The position numbers and the translations under genes were made by a program. The notes below the pieces were generated by a model. That model searched no databases. It was not told the DNA's origin and saw only the letters and a list, made by a program, of their open reading frames with translations. Positions 47,993 to 58,194 of a stretch of DNA of 64,000 nt are shown here, one piece after another (position 1 is the stretch's first letter; the number at the start of each line of letters is the position of its first letter). The stretch comes from Proteles cristata cristata (lineage: Eukaryota > Chordata > Mammalia > Carnivora > Hyaenidae), in contig JAESUZ010005115.1 in the NCBI GenBank assembly GCA_017311185.1, positions 1,703,278-1,767,277 on the forward strand, written 5' to 3'.

Positions 47993-48229
47993 TTGTTTTT
48001 GTTTTTTTTTAATTTTTTTTAATGTTTTATTTATTTCTAGGAGAGAGAGAGAGAGACAGCGTGAGCAGGGGAGGGTCAGAGAGAGAGGGAGTCACAGACT
48101 GAAACAGGCTCCAGGCTTTTGAGCTGGCAGTCAGCACAGAGCCCGACGCGGGGCTCGAACCCACGAACCGCGAGATCATGACCTAAGCGAAAGTCGGACG
48201 CTCAACCGACTACGCCACCCAGGCGCCCC
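47993..48229 (-). mobile_element. CAN-type SINE, young subfamily
   Basis: Reverse-oriented, near-consensus young copy (GAACCGCGAGATCATGACC). AATGGTTTTTTT occurs on both sides (47,981 and 48,234) as the duplication. Confidence 0.92.
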
Positions 48230-48244
48230 AAGCAATGGTTTTTT

Positions 48245-50030
48245 TAATGGTACAATAAACATCCACTAATTTTCATCTGAATTTTCTTTCAGTTCTTTGG
48301 TAAATACATTTTTAAAGGATAAAACAAAGTTTCCTTCATGTCTGTTCAAATCAGGAAGCAATAAATTCCACTGATTTACTGAAATGTTCTAATATGTCTT
48401 TTCAAATGGCAGCTAAAATGTTTTCTTGGAACATTATCAACTTTCTGCATAAAATGGTGCATCTTATTTATGTTCAGATATGTGAAATACATAAATGTGT
48501 CCTACTCAATTCAGACTCAGTGTATCTCCAACATCCTCACAGCAAGGCCTCCAAAGCCTACAGTCTATCTCATGCTCCGTGACACTAGTAAATTTGAGAT
48601 GAAGGCACATTCAGAATGGGAAAAAACTGTGATCTTAACTCAATGTCATTAATATACCTTAATTTGGAAAATTTACAAGAACAAAGGAATATATTACTAA
48701 GTTCTATCCCCATGTCCAGTTTTGGTTTTTTGGCTTTTGTTCTTTTTTTAAGAGAGAGTAGGAAAGGTAGGCAATAGACAGCATAGCACCTATGTGAGCA
48801 AGGGATCACCAACCTCTTCTGCTAACTACCCTGTGAGATTCATGGCAAATCTTTTCCTCTCCAAGCCTGTCTGTGTCCCCAGCTCAGTATGAGTCTTTCT
48901 TAGTCTAGCTGTGAATGTAAAGACCCGAGGATTAAAGAAGAGTCCAACTACCCAGGCCAGAGACATGAAAAACATTTAATTGAAATCATCCTTTTGGGTT
49001 TTCATTCTTTGGGATTATTTTTCTTCAAATTTCACATTTCTCCAAAACAAAGGCCCAGAAGATTTTTACCAAGTCTCCACTTTCTACATCATAAGTATAA
49101 TCAAAACATACCCTTTAGCTAGAAACATGTTATACCAGATGCAAAAAAAGAAAACAAAGATCCACATAATTTCCTACACAATGACTCCAGAGAACCTTTT
49201 GCAGAAGACAATTGATTTCTACCAGCACACTCATTAATTTTCATGACACCTCTCTTAAGTTATGGAAACAAATGAAGTTTTAATATTTAAAGACACTGGT
49301 CAGCATTTTCTGGGCCACCTCATTAAAAAAGTCTCCACTGTGAGCTAAAGACAAAGAGGGGTATCTAGACCCAAAATCTTGAATTAGAGCTGGTTTATGA
49401 AAAGCCAGGAGTGTTACCACTGTGACGATAAAGTGGGTTGGAAACAGTACAGGCATCAAATAGCTTCTCAGAATTGGTATTTCATAGTCCTACATGAATA
49501 GAAAGGAATGTGTGCAGGAGCAGGCAAAGGGGATGGAAAGACTTTGCCAGAAGGCCTCTTCAAACTTCTCCTTATATCTCAGTGACCACCATTGTGTCAG
49601 ACGCTGGATTACAAACCAATCACCTGCCTTGAGGAACTAGGCTTTCCTTGGAGCTGGGGGTAAAGCACATGAGCTTTGAGAGAGAAAGATGGATACCAGG
49701 AAAAAAAAAAACCTGATGCTCTGTAGGGGCAAAAATGGAAAATGGGCACTGGGCAGGCAACACATGGCGTTCATGAACCCAGACATTTAGATCTGTCTTG
49801 GCTCTACACTCACTCAACTGCTTTTCCCTTACCTGTCTCAGATTTTTGGATTCCAGCGTGGATCCAATGACAGTGACCCCCCCTCCCCAACCTGAGGGGG
49901 GAAGCAAGATGAGAGAAGGTATGGTCTTGGGAAAAATGGTATCGAGTGTGGAAGACTGCCAAGCACAAAACTGAAGATCTGAGTTGAGAAGATTTCCAGC
50001 TCTCTTGTTACCAGCCATAGGATCTTGCAT
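48245..50030. other. Intergenic, no gene seen
   Basis: Unique sequence. The 188-codon minus frame at 49,620-50,186 runs into a MIR and has no domain. A small palindrome CCCCCCTCCCC/GAGGGGGG lies at 49,876-49,901. Confidence 0.5.
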
Positions 50031-50150
50031 ACTCAATCTCAGTACGCAGATGGGCCTCGGTTTCCTCATTTCTGAAATGAAGATAACAGTACTGGCCTCA
50101 GTGTTGTTGTGAACATTAATCGAGATACTAAAAGCAGAGTCCTTTGAGCT
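50030..50150 (+). mobile_element. MIR
   Basis: GCCTCGGTTTCCTCATTTCT, GAAATGAAGATAACAGTACT, GTTGTTGTGAACATTAA: sense MIR. Confidence 0.75.
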
Positions 50151-52460
50151 TGAGACTTGTAGTGGATATTTGATGAAAGTGGCCATTTTTTAATGATTTC
50201 TCAGAAGTGGAGAAAATGTCGGTGGTGAGGTAAGCAGAGATAACAGCTGGTCCTGGAGGCCGTGAAGACAAAATCTGAGGAAAGATTTGATTTGAGGAGA
50301 AGGGAAATGGGCTGAAACCACTCCTTCCTGTCTCTGTTCTGTTTTATAGTGCGGTCTCAGAGAAATATTCCTCACTGACGTAACAGTTCAATAGACAAGG
50401 CACTAACTCCAACATCTTTATTCCTCCTGCCTCGTCCCTTATAAATTATAAAAACATGCACCTCAACACAGGTGTGTGACCTTGAGCATGTTATGTTCTT
50501 TCTCTGGGACTTTATTTCCAAACCTATAAAATACTGATCTCTCATAATCTCTTATATTCCCTTGGTCTTAACACACCGTGAGTAGAACAAAATCAGAATT
50601 TGGGTTCAACACTTCTAACACGTTGCCATTTCATCCCAAGCTTGTGGTCTAAACCTTATGATGGTTCTCAGTTTCACTAGCTGTAAGGAACTTATCCTTC
50701 TTGGAATTTTTCTCTTCTTTTTATATAGAGGATACAAAGATTGTAAAAACAAGCTTTAGAATCCGGGCATGGGAGTAGATGATTCATTCCCATTATGTTA
50801 TCTTTTGAATGCAGTTAATAGCTACCCCTGAACTACCCTCATTCCTTATCCACCTGAATTTCATTGTAGACAAACTAACAAAAAGATAATGAAAAAGGCA
50901 ACCTTAAGGGGACACCAGCGAGTCTGAAGGACTCTGGTAATGAAGTTATTACAAACTCAGCCACCCACAAAGATGTGGCAAGAGCCAAAGACTGGAGTTT
51001 GTGCAGATGCCTTGTCATAGCTCGGTGTCACTCGCCTCAGGCTACCAAATCTCTTGGCAATGAGTAACTCACTTATCCTCAGAGTGTCCCAGAAGGAAGG
51101 ACATTAGTATTCACTCTGAGGAAGAGCCAAGGAATTAGAGTTTTTCTAAAGCCAAAAGGTCAATGTTGGCTTTGCAAACCCACCTGAGGCTTTCTAGGTT
51201 TTATGTGCAAGTTCTTACTCCCATTTGGGAAAACAAACTATCACAGAATGCTTGAATTTAAGAACTAGAAGGGTTTTCAACAGATACGTGTGCCATCCAA
51301 GTACACTCAGCACTTAAATCCCCTTGGTTAACATCTCCACTAGGTGTCCTCTAACGTCACTTGAAAACATCTAATGAAGATCCCAACAGAGACTATGCAG
51401 GAAAGCAGCCCAGAGATTGTGAAACATGTGGACTGACTGTGGAAGGGTGGGTGACGGGATGATTCAGGGATCCTCTTCTAGGGAAGACAGGGAATATTGA
51501 GACTATACCTTGGGTTTGGGGAAGGTGGTAATTAGGACCCATTTGGGGCTTCCTCAAAGGTCTATGTTGACGCGAGCAGAACCTTGAGGGGATAGATGGG
51601 CTGGACAGACGAAAAGCAGGGATTGCACCACTTCCCTAAGCGGTCCTTTCTCCCATTGACGATTGGGCTCTTGTCCCTCATGGTCTTTATGGATTGAGTT
51701 GCAAGAACAGAAAGAGTGGTCTGGGTAGGATGAGACTTCAGTGATTATCCTACATCTACTAGCAATTATTACCGTGATTTTACCAAGTTAACAACAATTA
51801 TCTGAAACTTGGAAATAGGAAAAGAAGATTATTGGGTATTCATTCAGTAGTGCCAGCCCTGACTTTCTATTTACGGGATTGTTTTTCTTCACTATAAGGC
51901 AAAGGCTTATTTGGAAAATTTTGTTCCATAGAAATGCAAATAATTTCTTCCTATTGGAACTAATAGCCTCGAGGTTTATAGTTTATAATCCTGCACAATA
52001 CAAACCAGTTTCTGTACGGCTTGTGACCCCGCAAGCCATTAGATTACCTACACTGTCTAGTGTCTCAGAAGCTCTTTGCATCTGGGCCAGTTTTAAATCT
52101 TTCCGCATTTCATTAATGAGCTCAATAAAGTCTTTGAAACTTATTCATTTAACATCTGTATGAAAGATGTGGCCTTATCTTTCTGAAAATTATGTTTTAA
52201 CAGGCAACTCACTTCTGCCTCCAAGGATTTGGTTCCCTTATCTGTTAAAAGACGCCTTAGGACTAGAAGGTCTCTAAGGTCCCTGAGTCATTAAGCCACC
52301 TCAAACCCTCTTTCGCAGCTTCCTGGGATTGTTCTAGAAGTTCCCAGGAAGCAGACTACATTGTTTTGCTGAATTTATGCCTGTTTTGTTTTGTCTTTAC
52401 TGCCTCTCCCTGCCTCCACCAGTCCCCACTTCCCAATACAAACCTTAGAAACTCTTAGTT
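50150..52460. other. Intergenic, unique-rich
   Basis: A MIR-like piece at 50,465-50,545 (TGTGTGACCTTGAGCATGTT). 51,983-52,144 holds a minus-strand exon-like frame discussed separately. Otherwise nothing recognised. Confidence 0.45.
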
Positions 52461-52478
52461 CCACATCTGCAGGCTTTT

Positions 52479-52770
52479 TTTTTAATTGTTTTATTTTCTT
52501 TTTTTAAAAATAGTTTATTGTCAAGTTGGTTTCCATATAACACCCAGTGCTCATCCCCACAAGTGCCCTCCTCCATGCCCATCACCCCCCTTTCCTTCCC
52601 CCCCCCACCATCAGTCCTCAGTTTGTTCCATTCAAGAGTCTCTCATGGTTTCCCTCCCTCCCTCTCCCCCCCATTTCCCCCCTTCTTCTCCCCCACAGTC
52701 CTCCGTTAAGTTCCTCCTAATCCTCCTATACGTGCAAACATATGGTATCTATCCTTCTCTGCCTGACTTA
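52479..52770 (-). mobile_element. Young L1 3' end, part of a SINE-L1 chimera
   Basis: Reverse-oriented L1 terminus from the T-run at 52,479 to the TTCTCTGCCTGACTTA block at 52,770, where it joins a SINE. A single duplication, CCACATCTGCAGGCTTTT (52,461-52,478; right copy 52,961-52,978, 16 of 18 matching), encloses both parts. Confidence 0.9.
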
Positions 52771-52960
52771 CGTTTTATTTATTTCTGAGAGAGAGAGAGA
52801 CAGCGTGAGCAGGGGAGGGTCAGAGAGAGAGAGGGAGACACAGAATCTGAAGCAGGCTCCAGGCTCTGAGCTGGCGACGCGGGGCTCGAACCCACGGAAC
52901 TGTGAGATCATGACCTGAGCTGAAGCAGGATGCTTAACCGACTGAGCCACCCAGGCACCC
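52771..52960 (-). mobile_element. CAN-type SINE part of a SINE-L1 chimera
   Basis: Reverse-oriented SINE whose 3' tail (left side, CGTTTTATTTATTTCTGAG) passes directly into L1 3'-end sequence at 52,770 without its own duplication. It lacks the CTGACTGC/CTGACAGC segment after the CTGGAGCC box. Confidence 0.85.
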
Positions 52961-52978
52961 CCACATCCCCAGGCTTTT

Positions 52979-53737
52979 AGAGGATGTTTAATTTCTTTAA
53001 TTTGGATGGTAGGGCGTCTTCCGCTGAGCATTCACCTATTTGACATCCTAAAGTGGAACTCGGTAGCTTTTGGCTCCCACCGAGGCCACAGAGGTCACAC
53101 AGCTACACCCACAGTCCCCTTGCTGCGAGGGGGCAGGTCAGGATCGCTCTGGACACCTGTTTCCGGGTCTGACATCTGATGAATTTGTCCTTCCGAGGCT
53201 TCTCTCCCTCTGCCTTCTTGGCCCAAGGATGTTTCGCCATCGTACCGCAGCTGGAAGTGCCCTGACTCCACGGGGTGAAGGGGTGAAGGGTAGATGGGAC
53301 AGAGGACCTGAGAGCTCTGGGTCAGGAAAGACCCCTGGATGCATTTAGTATTCCTTGAAATCCACAGCTTTTTGGCCCTGGACTGTAGTTAATGACCAAC
53401 ACATAGAAAAAGTTCTCCATTTCAGGGGATGATTGATCTTGTTAAAAGTTGGGGGGGTTTTGCTGAGCCTCCTCAGGTCAGATCTGTCTGCCTCAGAATC
53501 AGCTCAGTGCTCACAGTGTTCATAAAATAAATATTGTTGTCTCTGATCCCAGCTTGGACACTAGGCCTGACTGATAAAATACTTACTCATGACTGCACAC
53601 GCTTCTTCCCTCCAGTAACAGCCCCATGCTTTGTTTCAGGATTCCAGTTAATTTCTCAGCTTGGGGATGGAGTCAGGCTTTCCTGAAGGCCAGCCACATC
53701 CAGGGACATCAGGGCTCCTGAACTACACAGTTTAAGG
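52979..53737. other. Unique flank left of the CpG island
   Basis: Moderately GC-rich, repeat-free and with the CTCF-type motif. Direct repeat GGGTGAAGGGGTGAAGGGT at 53,272-53,290. No exon assigned. Confidence 0.5.
53123..53136 (+). promoter_or_regulatory. CTCF-type motif
   Basis: CTGCGAGGGGGCAG differs at one position from the CTCF core CCGCGNGGNGGCAG. It lies about 1.05 kb left of the CpG island in non-repetitive sequence. Occupancy cannot be judged from sequence. Confidence 0.5.
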
Positions 53738-53788
53738 TGGGGCCGGGGGACTGGGGTGGGGGGGTTGGGGGCTTGGGGGGAGGCAGGG
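53738..53788 (+). other. G-quadruplex-forming tract
   Basis: About 50 bases with six G-runs of four to seven Gs, separated by loops of one to three bases (for example GGGG-CC-GGGGG-ACT-GGGG). This far exceeds the usual G3+N1-7 quadruplex rule. It sits about 400 bp left of the CpG island. Confidence 0.75.
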
Positions 53789-53969
53789 ACGGTGAATTGC
53801 TGAAGCTTGGGCCTAAGGAAAGGCCAAATCACGTAATATTTATTGGATCCTGAGTGGTTACACAAGATGCCATTGAAACAAAATCACCAAGTGCTTGGGT
53901 ATGTTATCCTGGAGATCTAATCAGAAAACGACGATGTACCTATTTAACACCCCGAATGGGTCTTTTTGA

Positions 53970-53993
53970 AACACACACACACACACACACACC
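53970..53993. repeat. (AC)n microsatellite
   Basis: Uninterrupted AC run of about 12 units, 200 bp left of the CpG island. Confidence 0.9.
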
Positions 53994-54189
53994 CTCACCG
54001 TCTTCCTTTATAAGACAGAGAACTTAGGGAGTATCCACTCCAGGTTAAAAAGAAGTTTCTCCAAATACATTGGGCGAAGGAACATTTGTGTCTCTGAGAA
54101 GGAAAGGCAATTCCAAACAGATCGCACATCCCTTTACAAAACTCAGGGACAAGTTGTCTCCAGGATCACAGCCTTAGCAAGACAAAAAA

Positions 54190-54680
54190 AAAAAAAAAAA
54201 GCTAAAGGAAGGGGCGGGTGGCTTCCCTCCAGCTACAAGCAGGGAGCGAGGAGTGCAGAAGAAGGGGCAGGACAGAAGAGGTCCTCGCGCCCCAGCCCCG
54301 CCTGCCCCTTTGACCCAGGCCTCCGCCGGGGGGCGCCCCGCCCCACCCCGCGGCCGGGCGCCCCCTGTGCAGCGGGGCTGTCTCCGAAGCCAGACCCGGC
54401 GTGGCGCGAGGGCGATGTGGGCCCGTGCGGCGCAAGCGCAAAGCGGGGACAGCGGAGGTGCCCGGCGCGCGCGGGTCGGCACCGTCCCGGCCTCCAGGCC
54501 GTCCCTCCCCGGCTGGCGAGCGGGGGACCCGGACGGGGGCCGCGCAGCTCGGGCCTGGCGCCGGTGGAGTCCCCGGCGTCCCGATTCTGGGCGCTGGCTC
54601 CGGGTCGGCTCGCGGGCTGGCCGCCCCCGCCGGGATTTTCTGCAGTCATTTCCAGGAGATCCTCGGTGGAGGTCTGTCCG
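54190..54680. promoter_or_regulatory. CpG island, orphan promoter candidate
   Basis: About 490 bp of very GC-rich, CpG-dense sequence in an otherwise AT-rich, CpG-poor region. It contains GC-box-like runs (GGGGCGGG near 54,211) and an NRF1-like GCGCAAGCGC (54,430-54,439, one mismatch to GCGCATGCGC). It lies about 2.3 kb past the RTP4 stop codon, so it is not the RTP4 promoter. Long open frames cross it on both strands, as expected when TAA and TAG are rare; none has a recognisable domain. A young SINE has inserted about 70 bp to its right. It is most simply a promoter or enhancer island for an unannotated, possibly non-coding, transcript. Confidence 0.7.
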
Positions 54681-54747
54681 CAGTGATGTCTGCATACTAT
54701 GAAAACCCCACCCGTAACCGCAGCCATCTGTTTAAAATGGAGACCAC

Positions 54748-54979
54748 CTTGGGGCGCCCGGGTGGCTTAGTCGGTTAGGCGTCCGACTTTCGCTTGGTCA
54801 TGATCTCGCGGTTCGTGGGTTCGAGCCCCGCGTCGGGCTCTGTGCTGACTGCCAGCTCGGAGCCTGGAGCCTGTTTCAGTCTGTGACTCCCTCTCTCTCT
54901 GACCCTCCCCTGCTCTCTCTCTCTCTCTCTCTCTCTATCTCCTAGAAATAAATAAAAAACATTTAAAGAAAATAAAAAT
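54748..54979 (+). mobile_element. CAN-type SINE, young subfamily, beside the CpG island
   Basis: GGGGCGCCCGGGTGGCTTAG head, CTAGAAATAAATAAA tail. Perfect duplication AAAATGGAGACCAC at 54,734-54,747 and 54,980-54,993. Confidence 0.93.
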
Positions 54980-54993
54980 AAAATGGAGACCAC

Positions 54994-56190
54994 AAAATAC
55001 CATTTTCGGGGAGTAGTTTGCCACTGACGTTCAGAACTGGCGGCGCGAGGGGGGTTAAAAGGCAGAGCACATTTTATGGGTCTTATCGTGGATTTAAAGT
55101 TCGCTGCAGCCAGGGCTCTCCTCTGTCCACACCCCGGCCTCCTGCGGTCCCAACCCCGTCCTCCGCTGACCCACGGGGCAGTGTTAGCAAAGAAAACATA
55201 CCAGCCCCCGACTGCATTCCTAGTGTCTGCATTGTGGCAGGAGGAGGGGTCCCGAAAAGACAGAAGAGCCCGGATGCGAGAAGAGCCGAGGGAAGAGGCC
55301 TATGAGAGTAAAGTACAGAATGGGGAAACCCTACGAGCTTGCAAATCTAATCAGATGCCTTACAAGTGACGTTTCATTTTAATGTCTGTGAAAGCCATAT
55401 GTGTACAGCGCTCAAGAGAAGTGTAACGTCTTTTACAAAAATCCACCCTTCCCTGCCCCTCCCCACTTCCGTTTTCCTTCGCAGAAGCAATTACCTTTGT
55501 CTCTCTTAACTTTTGTCTTATCTAGTCGGTAAACTCCATGTTTCTGCCTGTCGATTTCCAAAACCATCCACGGATTTGCTACCATCGAGATAAAGATTTC
55601 GCTGTCTTACATCCGCAGCGCCCCCCCGCCCCACACCCCCAGTTTTGAGTCCTAATGTTTTGTTAAAGGACTAATCCGTCACGATATTTAATATTAGGAC
55701 TGTTTGAATGCTATCACGGCTAAGCCATATAGCTTAGTCTCACTGCGTTTACTTTCTTGTACAACTGTTTTTGTGAGCCCTACAATTAATGATCACCTTG
55801 GTTTTCATTTCCTGTTTCTCCGCATGCTTTTCCGTGTTCCTGTCTAAGGCATCTCCAAACTCTGTTGGAAGTGTGAACTCTTCTCCATACATGCAGATGC
55901 CATGGGAGGTGGGGGAAGGCTCTCAGTCTCCTCTGTGTTCCCCTTAGAAGCATTCCCTCTTGGAGCCATTGGAGAGATTAGGATAGCTGCAGGGGTCACC
56001 AGATCAAAGGGAGTCTCTTCTGGATGGGGCATTCGGTAGATTTAAGTAGGTAGACTTAAGTAGGGTAGATTTAAGAAGCGGAGAAGGAGGAACAAGAGGG
56101 GATCAGCATATGGATACTTCTAATCTACACATGGCTCTTTTTTGTTAAAATGTAAAACATAATTGCCTGATCCTTGGAGTGATATTGATA
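54994..56190. other. Unique flank right of the CpG island
   Basis: CpG content remains raised to about 55,300. C-run at 55,620-55,640. No exon or domain recognised. Confidence 0.5.
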
Positions 56191-56194
56191 ACTG

Positions 56195-56700
56195 GGTTAT
56201 TTTCCTATTACAGCTGTAACAAATTACCACAAATGTAGTGACTTAAAGGAACACAACTTTATTATCATAGAGTTCTGAAGGTCCAAAGCCTAAAATCAGT
56301 CTCACTGGGTCGAAGTCATACCTCAGCAGAGCTGGTTCCTTCCGGAGGCTCTGGGGGAACATCTGTTCCTTTGCCTCTATGAGCTTCAAGAGCTGCCTGC
56401 GTCCCTTGGCTCGTGGCTGCTTCCTCCCTCTTCAGAGCCCACCACTGCATGGGCCCGTCACCACTGCCATCATTAAATCTTCTTTTTCTCACTTTGACAT
56501 TCTTGCACCCCTTCTATAAGGACCACTGTGATTATATTGGGCCCATCCAGATAAGGCAGGATGAGCGCCTCATCTCAAGATATTCAAATTAATCACATCT
56601 GTAAAGTCCTTTCTGTCATGTAAAGTGACATACCTACAGGTTCTGTGAATTAGGACATGGATAACTTTGGGGGGGGGAGTGGATTATTCTGCCCACCACA
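56195..56700 (-). mobile_element. MaLR-type LTR relic (MLT1-like), antisense, beside the RTP4 3' end
   Basis: ACAGCTGTAACAAATTACCA, ATATTGGGCCCATCCAGATA, AATCACATCTGTAAAGTCC and CTGCCCACCACAAT form the same series as at 5 kb. It lies about 320 bp past the RTP4 stop codon. Confidence 0.7.
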
Positions 56701-56911
56701 ATAACTTTCTGCTAACACTCATGACCCTCAGTTCTTGCCAAGATGTGGTATTTATAGATACACACACACACACGTATACTGATACCAATAAATGAATGAG
56801 GGTATGAATGAATAAGGAGCTTTTATGAAGTCATCAAATATTTCTTATTGGGCCCATTATCTGCTAGGTTATGTTTTAGACTGTCTGCTAAGGAGATCTA
56901 GGAAACTAGTG

Positions 56912-56917
56912 TTTATT
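56912..56917 (-). terminator. Candidate RTP4 polyadenylation signal
   Basis: AATAAA on the minus strand, about 104 bases downstream of the RTP4 stop codon. It is the nearest canonical hexamer and would give a short 3' UTR. Which site is used cannot be told from sequence; minus-strand hexamers also occur further downstream. Confidence 0.5.
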
Positions 56918-57020
56918 CTTACAAACTTGACCCTCCTTGGTCTCAAAGCATATTCTGTGTCATACTAAAATGGCAACCAGTTCACTGTTTACCATGGAAT
57001 TAAGACAAAAGAAGAGAAGC

Positions 57021-58050
57021 TTATCGCCATCTTCCTTCTTCTAACCACTTGACTATTAACACAGTAAAGAAACAAATACCACAGAAAAATAACATGTCCA
57101 ATGTATCATTGTGAACGAAGTAATCTGGTTGCATTAACGGAGCATATATAGGATAGCCATTTGGAACAGCATTTCTGGGTGAACTTCTCCGGACAGCTTG
57201 AGTTCCGCTGGTGGTTGAAAACCCATGTGTGGCCATGGAATCTGTCCATGTGAGCTGTAGGTTTGACCTAGAGGGAACTATTCTCCCTGGAGTCTGAGTG
57301 TCTGACCCTGATGGAGCTTTTGGGATTGCCCTCAATGTGGTCTTTGGGTCTGTCCCCTGTGTGGTCTGCATACCTGCCCCTTGTGTGGCTTGTGAACACA
57401 CCTGCTGTGTGGACTGTTGGCCTGCCCTCCTGACGACCTCAGAGTATGTCCTCTGGGGGGCCTGTGACACTGCCCTCTGTGTGGATTGTAAATTTCCTTG
57501 CACAGCCTGCCTGTCTGCCTTTGGGGTGAGCTGCCTACTGGTCTCCCCTTTGGGCTCAGCAGTGGTGTGGCTGGATCCTGAGCCCCTAGGGACATAGCAA
57601 TACCCATTCCACTGGTTTTGGCTGGACACGTGACCAACGGGAGATGCAGAACTCGTAATATCCATGTAAGAGAATGAGGATGTTGATGGCTCCGTCGTGC
57701 TGTTCTGTAATCTCAGTACGCATAAGCCGAGAGAGCATCCTTCACAGTTCTTTGTGTCGTGGGACCCATCCAAAGGCACCTCCCGGATGATCGGTAGCTC
57801 TGAAAATTTCCTAAAGCCATTTTCGTAGAATTTCTTCAGAATGCGCAGCACCACGTTTTTCAGAATCCTCATGGCACTCTCCGGGGAGAACTCGGGGTTC
57901 TCAAATCGAGACCAGGAACACTTCTTGCACCTCTGAGCAAAGAGGCGCATAATCACCTGACCCTGGGATTTGTGGGGCTCCAGGTGCATATGACATAGGA
58001 TATGCACTTGAGCAGAAGCCCAACTCCGATGGCATGAGGAACACTGGAAC
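57021..58050 (-). CDS. RTP4: RTP4 coding exon 2 (zinc domain, repeat linker, membrane anchor)
   Basis: Second and last coding exon, encoding residues 61-403 and the stop. The acceptor TTATCTGCAG lies just upstream (58,060-58,051), and splicing restores G-R-F-Q-C-S-S-C across the junction. The three CxxC pairs of the family are present: CSSC at residues 64-67, CKKC at 102-105 and CEGC at 163-166, consistent with a cytosolic zinc-binding 3CxxC domain. RSWASAQV and SQGQVIMRLFAQRC are strongly RTP4-like. Residues about 170-231 are a Ser/Thr-rich linker. Residues 232-318 are eleven imperfect 8-residue units rich in Q, T, S and A. A hydrophobic segment at 378-394 (LDMLFFCGICFFTVLIV) followed by KWLEEGRWR is a C-terminal single-pass anchor. 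Human RTP4 is about 246 residues, so this protein is far longer, and most of the excess lies between the zinc domain and the anchor. The frame is intact with no premature stop. The gene is most likely functional; expression is not shown by sequence alone. Confidence 0.95.
57279..57539 (-). repeat. 24-bp coding minisatellite inside RTP4 exon 2
   Basis: Eleven imperfect 24-bp units, one of them short by a codon (87 codons in all), encode 8-residue repeats such as NLQSTQRA, CSQATQGA and GMQTTQGT. On the plus strand the unit looks like CTGTGTGGxCTGT followed by GCC-rich text. The array stays in frame throughout and accounts for 87 of the extra residues in this RTP4. Confidence 0.85.
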
Positions 58051-58194
58051 CTGCAGATAAGGGGACAAGACCATGTGCCTTCAGGTGATTGCTGACCCAA
58101 GGGAGGTGGGCCTGCCTGGCCTCAGTCAGTGAATCTCTTCCAGTTTGAAAAAGTACATATGATATTGACAAATTGCCAGATAAGAATGAGAGGG

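Noticed and set aside
49620..50186. 188-codon minus-strand frame, longest unspliced frame outside RTP4
   Set aside because: It runs through a MIR and unique intergenic DNA, has no domain, no conserved-looking block and no promoter or splice signals.
54174..54727. Overlapping frames of 89-173 codons on both strands of the CpG island
   Set aside because: GC-rich DNA lacks stop codons by composition. The translations are R, G, P and A rich in every register, and no one frame stands out.
57279..57539. Regular 24-bp repeats that could suggest a repeat array such as CRISPR
   Set aside because: The units are contiguous, have no spacers and encode an in-frame protein repeat in a mammalian gene.
57298..57637. 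Plus-strand and second minus-strand frames across RTP4 exon 2
   Set aside because: Shadows of the 24-bp repeat array, which is open in several registers because its period is a multiple of three.
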